From: Myxococcales bacterium
GTDB lineage: Bacteria > Myxococcota_A > UBA9042 > GCA-2863065
NCBI GenBank assembly: GCA_018780435.1
Contig: JADMJS010000188.1
Location: 1 to 39,342, forward strand
Direction of reading: 5' to 3'
DNA length: 39,342 nt
Shown: positions 34,723 through 39,342 of the stretch, piece after piece
Layout of the letters: each line of letters begins with the position of its first letter
Numbering within the stretch: the first letter of the stretch is position 1
Program-made: the position numbers and the translations under genes
The notes under the pieces: generated by a model
The model's input: only the letters and a program-made list of their open reading frames with translations
The model's database searches: none
What the model was told of the DNA's origin: nothing

Positions 34723-35110
34723 GCCGCACTATCGACGGCATGGCGGCGGCGAGCAGACGCGGGTGCAGGCGGGTCTTGCCCCGATACTGATAGGGGCGGC
34801 CCCTTGCCCGTTCGGCGTCCCGGGTCGCGAGCGCGTAGGGGCAATCTTGCGCGAGCAGCCCTTGTTCGAAAGCCGCCTGCACCGGCTGACACCAGGGCGC
34901 GACCTCATGGCGGCGTTCGTAGACGCTGCACGCGTAGCGGGGCAGGGCGCCTTCGCCGGGCTCGGTCGTGAGGTAGCGGCAATGGAGGTCGTCGATGACG
35001 ACCGGTAGCCCGTTCACGGGTACCGCGAAGTGGCAGGAGACGCCGCACTGACGGCACAGCGCCTCCGTCTCGGCGTGGCCGAGATGCGCGAGAGCCGGTG
35101 CGACGGTCAC
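34595..35110 (-). CDS. YkgJ-like cysteine-cluster protein
   Basis: A 171-residue protein from GTG 35110, overlapping the pcp stop as GTGA. Cysteines C19-x2-C22-x3-C26 (CRQCGVSCH), C44 (LHCRYL), C61 (YACSVYERR), C74 (WCQPV) and C90 (DCPYA) follow the pattern of the YkgJ/CxxCxxCC family, thought to bind zinc or an iron-sulfur centre. The C-terminal half is helical with a compact IVHEGGRYRVVLP end. The biochemical role of the family is unknown. It is the last gene of the S9-X-pcp-YkgJ operon and ends 22 nt inside the converging esterase fragment. A second copy of its last 43 codons lies at 31851-31978. Confidence 0.78.
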   Translation of the reverse strand: MTVAPALAHLGHAETEALCRQCGVSCHFAVPVNGLPVVIDDLHCRYLTTEPGEGALPRYACSVYERRHEVAPWCQPVQAAFEQGLLAQDCPYALATRDAERARGRPYQYRGKTRLHPRLLAAAMPSIVRHILEEGVPDALSLEGLERFLQRAGVEGATIVHEGGRYRVVLP

Positions 35111-35724
35111 GTGTCGACCTCCGTGAGCGCCCGAACCAGGCGCGAGACGAGAAAGCCGGCGACCGCCGATGGGACGACGTCCGCGCCTGGGACGTGGACG
35201 AAGGCGGACGCCGGTCCTCCCCTCGAAGCGGACAGGAGGCCCAGGTACAGCACCTGATTGCAGAGGAAGGTCCCGGCGTGCATCGACGCGCCGATCGGGT
35301 GACCATCCGCGGCGAGCTCCGACGCCAGGGCCGAAAGCCGTATTGGCGAGGGGAGCGCGAGCGGCGCGCCCGGCTCGATGGGCCGCATCGTCGGGGCGTC
35401 GCCGTCGGCGTCGGGGCCGGAGGCGTGTTCGAGATTCAGGCCGACCATCTCGACCTCGATCCGCTGCCGCTGAATCGCGGCGCCAACCCCGACGTGCACC
35501 GTGGGGCGCACCTCGGCGAGGAGCGCGGCGAGCGTCTCGCGGGTTCGCCGAAACGAGACCGGCAGGACCGCGACGTGGACCGGGAGATCGGGGAGCGACT
35601 CCGCGAGCTCGTGGAGCGCCTCCATCACGGCCGCGTGAGACGGGTTCGGGTCGACGCGAACGCCGGCGTTGCCGACGAAGGGCTCGAATGCCGTGAGCAG
35701 CACACGGTGGGTGACGGCCCTCAA
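35107..35724 (-). CDS. pcp: Pyroglutamyl-peptidase I
   Basis: A 205-residue protein, the normal length for this family. LLTAFEPFVGN and PNPS open the fold; the catalytic triad is E92 (QRIEVEMVGLN), C155 (MHAGTFLCNQVLY) and H177 (AFVHVPG). It removes N-terminal pyroglutamate from peptides in the cytoplasm. The start is assigned to TTG 35724 because it overlaps the X stop as TTGA and GGAGG stands 6 nt upstream; no ATG or GTG is suitably placed. The downstream YkgJ-like gene overlaps the stop as GTGA. Its presence behind an exported S9 peptidase points to peptide scavenging (inference). Confidence 0.9.
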   Translation of the reverse strand: MRAVTHRVLLTAFEPFVGNAGVRVDPNPSHAAVMEALHELAESLPDLPVHVAVLPVSFRRTRETLAALLAEVRPTVHVGVGAAIQRQRIEVEMVGLNLEHASGPDADGDAPTMRPIEPGAPLALPSPIRLSALASELAADGHPIGASMHAGTFLCNQVLYLGLLSASRGGPASAFVHVPGADVVPSAVAGFLVSRLVRALTEVDT

Positions 35725-36755
35725 ACGAGGCCTCCTCGCGTGCCGGGCGCGGGTGCGACCAGGGGGATGGACGAGAGCATCGCCTGCACGGCCGGCCGGG
35801 CCTCTTCGGGGACCAGCGCCATCGGTTGCAGCGCCTCGAGCGCCGCCGTGGGGAGCCGCTGCGTGTTCTCGAACTGCCTCAAGATCCAAGCCCTTAGCTC
35901 GTCCACGCGCTCGCCCCGGAAGCGCTGCATGAAGTGGTAGAGCGCCGTCATGGCGGCGTCCGTCCGCATCTGCTGTGCGATCGGGTCGTCCGGTCGCGCT
36001 TTCAGGGGCTCCGGGATGAAGGGGCGCAGGAGGCGGTCGGTGCGAGCCTTCATGAGCGCCAGAAGTACTTGATAATACGCGGTCTTCAGCACCGGGGAGA
36101 CCGCGACGTGGTGCACGCCGACGTCGGGCTGTAAGGACCAGCATCGTGCCCCGATCGCCTCGGCGGGAAAGAGGGCGAGGTGCTGCGGGACGCCGGCGAA
36201 GATGGGCGAGATGAGCGGCACGAGGTGCTCGCCGAGGTAGCTGTCCATGCCGGACGCGTCGTCGCCGAGCACGGTCACGCCCGAGAGCCAATGTGCATCG
36301 AAGAACTCGCGGGCCTCGCCCTCCATGAGCCCCATGAGCACACGCACGAGCTTCTTGCCCGCCGCGTCGGAGAGCGGCGCGAGCGCCCGCCGAGTGCCGG
36401 AGGGCAAGTCGGGCGGCGCGGTGTCATTCAGGAGCCCTTCGGCGATCGCGACAAAGCCGGCCGGGGTCTCGGCGGCGATAGGCAGAAGTGGCAGAGTGGC
36501 GCGGCCGGTCGCAGCCCGGTAGGCGCGGTGGAAGGCGCCGTAGTGCCGCGTCGGCGACATCATGGCCGGGGGCACAGTCGGCCCCGCGCGACGGGCGCGC
36601 GCGCGCTGAACGTAGTGTGGGTTGAAGACGTTGGCCGGCTCTTTGCCGAGGTCGAAGTGCGCGAGGAGATGGACGTATTCCGCGACGTGGCGAGCCGAGA
36701 CGATGCGCAGGACGCTGCTCCGATCGGGCTGCAGCGGTGGTGGCGGCGGCTTCAT
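35721..36755 (-). CDS. Unknown protein X
   Basis: A 344-residue protein from ATG 36755, overlapping the S9 peptidase stop as ATGA. No signal peptide or membrane helix. Residues 1-25 are Pro-rich and basic; the body (25-290) is helical, with ARHVAEYVHLLAHFDLGKEP, FVAIAEGLLNDTAPPDLPSG, KLVRVLMGLMEGEAREFFDA, SYLGEHLVPLISPIFAGVPQ and PVLKTAYYQVLLAL. Conserved-looking polar sites include HW at EFFDAHWLSG, DDASGMDSYLGEH and DVGVHHVAV; a metal-binding role for the His/Asp/Glu residues is possible but unproven. I do not recognise the family. It sits between two peptidases, and a 600-bp copy of its middle lies at 33258-33857. Confidence 0.8.
   Translation of the reverse strand: MKPPPPPLQPDRSSVLRIVSARHVAEYVHLLAHFDLGKEPANVFNPHYVQRARARRAGPTVPPAMMSPTRHYGAFHRAYRAATGRATLPLLPIAAETPAGFVAIAEGLLNDTAPPDLPSGTRRALAPLSDAAGKKLVRVLMGLMEGEAREFFDAHWLSGVTVLGDDASGMDSYLGEHLVPLISPIFAGVPQHLALFPAEAIGARCWSLQPDVGVHHVAVSPVLKTAYYQVLLALMKARTDRLLRPFIPEPLKARPDDPIAQQMRTDAAMTALYHFMQRFRGERVDELRAWILRQFENTQRLPTAALEALQPMALVPEEARPAVQAMLSSIPLVAPAPGTRGGLV
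35930..36529 (+). repeat. 600-bp direct repeat, right copy (inside gene X)
   Basis: Intact partner of 33258-33857; the segment 36053-36484 is identical to the left copy by eye. Confidence 0.87.
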
Positions 36756-38887
36756 CGCGGGGTGGGCGGCGTGTTTGGCGATGCGCCGTCTTTCTTCGGC
36801 GGCGCTGGGAGCCCGGCCGCCTTTCGGTAGTCGATGGCGCGGGGTGGCGGTGGGGCGTCGCGCCGACCGGGGCCCGACAGATAGTGGTCGAACCACTCGA
36901 GCACGCGGAGCTGGTAGTCGAGGCGGCTCGACGTGCGTCGATTGCCGTGGCCTTCGCCCGGGTAGAGCACGAGCCGCACCGGCACCTTCCCGATCTGATT
37001 CAGGAAACGGTAGAGCATGAGCGACTGGCTCGGGTGCACGCGGGGATCGTCCTTGCCGTGCGCGATGAGGATCGGCGTGCGGGCTCGCTCGACGTAGCGG
37101 AGCGGCGATCGCTCGGCGAGCAGCGCCCAGCGCTCCCACGGCTGCGAGCGGGCGTGGACCAGGGCCTCTTCGGTCGGGATGTCGGTCGTGGCGGCTTTGG
37201 CGATGAGCTCGGAGATGCCGACGAACATCACCGCCGCCGCGAAGTGTTCCGTCAGCGCCGTCGCCGCCCAGGCGGCCGCGTAGCCCCCGTAGGAGCCCCC
37301 GGTGATCCCGACGCGCTCGCGATCGACGAGGCCCGTCTCGACGAGGTGCTTCACGGCGTCGACGAGGTCGTCGAACTCCTTGCCGGCCGGATCGCCTTGG
37401 CCGAGCTGGCTGAAGGCGACGCCGCGTCCCGTGCTGCCGCGGTAGTTCGGGTGGAAGACGGCGTAGCCCCGGCCGGCGGCGACCTGTCCGGGGGAGGCGT
37501 AGTTCGTGAGCCAGCCGTTGCGCACGTGGGCCTCCGGGCCCCCGTGGACGACGAGGATGAGCGGCAACGTCGCGCCCTCCGGGCGCTCTGGCGCGATGAG
37601 GACGCCTTCGAGCTCGGTGCCGTCGCGCGCCGTGTGGCGCACGACGGTCTGCGGGGCCAGCCGCCGCTGCGCGAGCCACGGGTTGAGCGTGGTTCGCCGT
37701 TCGAGGGCGACGGTCTCCGCCGTGAGGTCGCCGGTGAAGAGCTCGAGAGGGTGCTCGGGCGACTCGCCTGCCGTCACGAAGCGCCCCGTCCTGGCGACGG
37801 CGAGCCCGGTGAGCGGGCGCTCCGAGGCGAGACGCGTCTCGGCGGCGCCTGGGCCCGTCACGTCGACGTCGACGACTTCGGTGCGGACGCCCCGATCGAT
37901 CAACGCGACGACGCGGGTGGCGTCGCGCCAGGCGATGGCCGTGACGTGCCCGTCGAGGTCGTCGAAGAAGCGGTTCAGCTCGCCGGAGAGCGACGCGACG
38001 CGGAGCCGACCGTCTTTCGGGTCGTTCTCGTCACGTGAGGCGATGAAGGCGAGGCGTTCGCCGTCGGGGCTCCAGTCCATCGCGCCGAGTTTGCCTTGGG
38101 TATCGATGACGTGCGTGACCTTCCCGTCTCGCGGCGCCGGATCGACGAAGTGAATGCGGCGGGCCATCATGAAGTCGTCCATCGTGGGCGTCGGCGCGAC
38201 GGCGACCGCGAGCATCCCGCGGGATGACCACGCCACCGTGCTTGCCGAGCCGGGGAGGGCGAGCGGCCGTGCCGCCGGTGCATCGGCGCCGGCGACCGGC
38301 GGCGTGAGATCCAGCACGTTCACGACGGTGGGCTGCTGACTCTCTTCGTAGATGTCGTGGTCCATCCCCCGTGAGGTGAGGGCGCCGGCGCCGTTATCGA
38401 TAGCGCCGCCGACGAGGAAGGCCACCTGTTTGCCATCCGGCGCGTGGGCGTAGTCGAGGATGGCGCGGGGCGCCCGCGTGAGGCGGATCGGGTCGCCGCC
38501 GGACGTCGCGACGCCGTAGAGGGCGTTGCCGGCGTCGCCCGCCCGGAGCTGAAGGAAGGTGATGGTACGGCCGTCGGGCGTGAACTCGGGGCGAATGATG
38601 GGGGCGTCGCCGGTCACGAGCGGCCTCGCGTCCGGGACGCGCCGTTTACCCTTCGGACTCGGCGTGGCTCCCGGCCCATGCCAGAGGTGGACGCGGCTCG
38701 GGCCGTCGGGCTCGTCGAGGGGACGCCGCGGCTCGGTGACGGTAAAGGCGACGTGATCGCCGTCTGGAGAGATCGCCAGCTCCCCCACGGAGCGGAGGCG
38801 CAAGGCGTCGTACGGAGAGAGGGGAGGGGGCGTGTCGGCCGCCGCGACGGGCTGGGCCAGCGCCCAGAGGAGGAGGACGGGGCCCAC
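36752..38887 (-). CDS. S9 family peptidase (prolyl oligopeptidase / acylaminoacyl-peptidase type), exported
   Basis: A 711-residue protein from GTG 38887, with a signal peptide (PVLLLWALAQPVAAA). Residues about 25-400 form a WD40/PD40-type propeller (LAISPDGDHVAFTV, IIRPEFTPDGRTITFLQL, LGAMDWSPDGERLAFIASR). The catalytic alpha/beta-hydrolase domain follows, with S532 in GITGGSYGGYAAAW, D614 in LIAHGKDDPRVH and H647 in YPGEGHGNRR, a complete triad. Family members cut oligopeptides after proline or remove acylated N-terminal residues. It is the first of four genes joined by 4-nt overlaps, with X, pcp and YkgJ-like downstream. The start follows the ABC-F gene stop by 3 nt. Confidence 0.93.
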   Translation of the reverse strand: MGPVLLLWALAQPVAAADTPPPLSPYDALRLRSVGELAISPDGDHVAFTVTEPRRPLDEPDGPSRVHLWHGPGATPSPKGKRRVPDARPLVTGDAPIIRPEFTPDGRTITFLQLRAGDAGNALYGVATSGGDPIRLTRAPRAILDYAHAPDGKQVAFLVGGAIDNGAGALTSRGMDHDIYEESQQPTVVNVLDLTPPVAGADAPAARPLALPGSASTVAWSSRGMLAVAVAPTPTMDDFMMARRIHFVDPAPRDGKVTHVIDTQGKLGAMDWSPDGERLAFIASRDENDPKDGRLRVASLSGELNRFFDDLDGHVTAIAWRDATRVVALIDRGVRTEVVDVDVTGPGAAETRLASERPLTGLAVARTGRFVTAGESPEHPLELFTGDLTAETVALERRTTLNPWLAQRRLAPQTVVRHTARDGTELEGVLIAPERPEGATLPLILVVHGGPEAHVRNGWLTNYASPGQVAAGRGYAVFHPNYRGSTGRGVAFSQLGQGDPAGKEFDDLVDAVKHLVETGLVDRERVGITGGSYGGYAAAWAATALTEHFAAAVMFVGISELIAKAATTDIPTEEALVHARSQPWERWALLAERSPLRYVERARTPILIAHGKDDPRVHPSQSLMLYRFLNQIGKVPVRLVLYPGEGHGNRRTSSRLDYQLRVLEWFDHYLSGPGRRDAPPPPRAIDYRKAAGLPAPPKKDGASPNTPPTPR

Positions 38888-38890
38888 GGC

Positions 38891-39342
38891 TCAGCCCTGG
38901 CTCTCGGCGCGGGCCATCAGCGCCTCCCAGCGGGCGTAGAGGCGCTCGACGTCGGTGCGGGCGGTGGCCAAGTCACGTTCGATGCCGGCGGCGCGAGGGC
39001 GGTCGGCCCAGGTGTCCGGATCGCCGAGCATGGCTTCGAAGCCGGCGACCTTGTCCTCCGCGGCTTCGATCGCGGCTTCCATGCCGGCGAGCTCGCGCTT
39101 CTCGCTGGTCGACAGGCCGGACTTCACGGCGGCCTTGGCCGGGGCCGCGGCGCGGTCGGCGGCACGTTGGGCAGCCTTCTGCGCGTCGGCCTGTTCGGTC
39201 GCGGCGGTCTGGGTGCGCCGATAGTGGGTGTAGTCGCCTTGCACCAGCGTCGGTTCGGACTTTCCGTCGAAGGCCAAGATCCCCGTGGAGACCTTGTCGA
39301 GGAAGTAGCGGTCGTGGGTCACGACGATGACGCAGCCGGGGA
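38891..39342 (-). CDS. ABC-F family ATPase, C-terminal part
   Basis: The last 150 codons of a gene that continues past the right edge. CVIVVTHDRYFLDKV contains the H-loop of the second ATP-binding cassette and the THDRYFLD signature of ABC-F proteins. It is followed by a YTHYRR linker and a long charged Ala/Glu/Arg-rich helix region (residues LSTSEKRELAGMEAAIEAAE and after), the C-terminal coiled coil seen in Uup-type members. ABC-F proteins act on ribosomes in translation, not in transport. Its stop lies 3 nt before the S9 peptidase start, so the peptidase operon may be read through from it. Confidence 0.88.
   Translation of the reverse strand, partial: PGCVIVVTHDRYFLDKVSTGILAFDGKSEPTLVQGDYTHYRRTQTAATEQADAQKAAQRAADRAAAPAKAAVKSGLSTSEKRELAGMEAAIEAAEDKVAGFEAMLGDPDTWADRPRAAGIERDLATARTDVERLYARWEALMARAESQG

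Overview
The window is GC-rich DNA from a bacterium that is most likely a myxobacterium or close relative (Myxococcota, formerly Deltaproteobacteria). The support is the number of large secreted lipoproteins with MopE-type aspartate/cysteine metal-binding motifs, a MYXO-CTERM-like C-terminal sorting signal on one of them, a di-iron ferritin-like protein, and frequent 4-nt stop/start overlaps with GTG or TTG starts. The assignment rests on protein style only; no rRNA or tRNA gene was found.

Layout. 1-541: the end of a TumE-type toxin gene and its overlapping HTH antitoxin. 542-904: no intact gene, one possible HNH-family remnant. 905-5150: minus-strand genes for a membrane protein, a secreted TPR protein, a GFA-fold protein, an amidohydrolase and a PhlG-like (DAPG hydrolase family) protein. 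5381-7390: plus-strand pair of small four-helix membrane proteins behind an inverted repeat, then ada. 7478-16105: minus-strand block with a DUF4424-like secreted protein, a 1175-residue M23 metallopeptidase lipoprotein with ten six-cysteine repeats, two more cysteine-rich lipoproteins, and asnS. 16176-22208: plus-strand Tat-lipoprotein FAD oxidoreductase, a 1106-residue glycine-rich lipoprotein, a lipoprotein cytochrome c and a half-length asparaginase-domain protein. 22195-28120: a minus-strand run of an Ig-like lipoprotein, two parvulin-type foldases, an Asp-rich lipoprotein and a ferritin-like di-iron protein. 28301-31872: a MopE/thrombospondin-3 lipoprotein followed with 1-nt overlap by a secreted esterase.

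31792-36529 is a rearranged duplication. Pieces of the esterase, a YkgJ-like cysteine-cluster gene, an unknown gene (called X here) and the 28301 lipoprotein recur as fragments around two unrelated cargo genes (a DUF1963-like zinc protein and a YcxB-like protein). For the esterase, the YkgJ-like gene and X, one copy is intact and the other is broken. From 38887 down to 34595 runs a tightly coupled minus-strand operon: S9 peptidase, X, pyroglutamyl peptidase and YkgJ-like protein, each overlapping the next by 4 nt. The right edge holds the C-terminus of an ABC-F ATPase.

Functional picture (inference): much of the window encodes cell-surface proteins, namely metal-binding cysteine/aspartate-rich lipoproteins, a peptidoglycan peptidase, periplasmic folding factors and peptide-degrading enzymes. 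The most interesting items are the duplication with reciprocal decay, the ten-repeat M23 protein with both a lipobox and a C-terminal sorting signal, the Asp-repeat lipoprotein coupled to a di-iron enzyme, and the coupled peptidase operon containing the unknown X.
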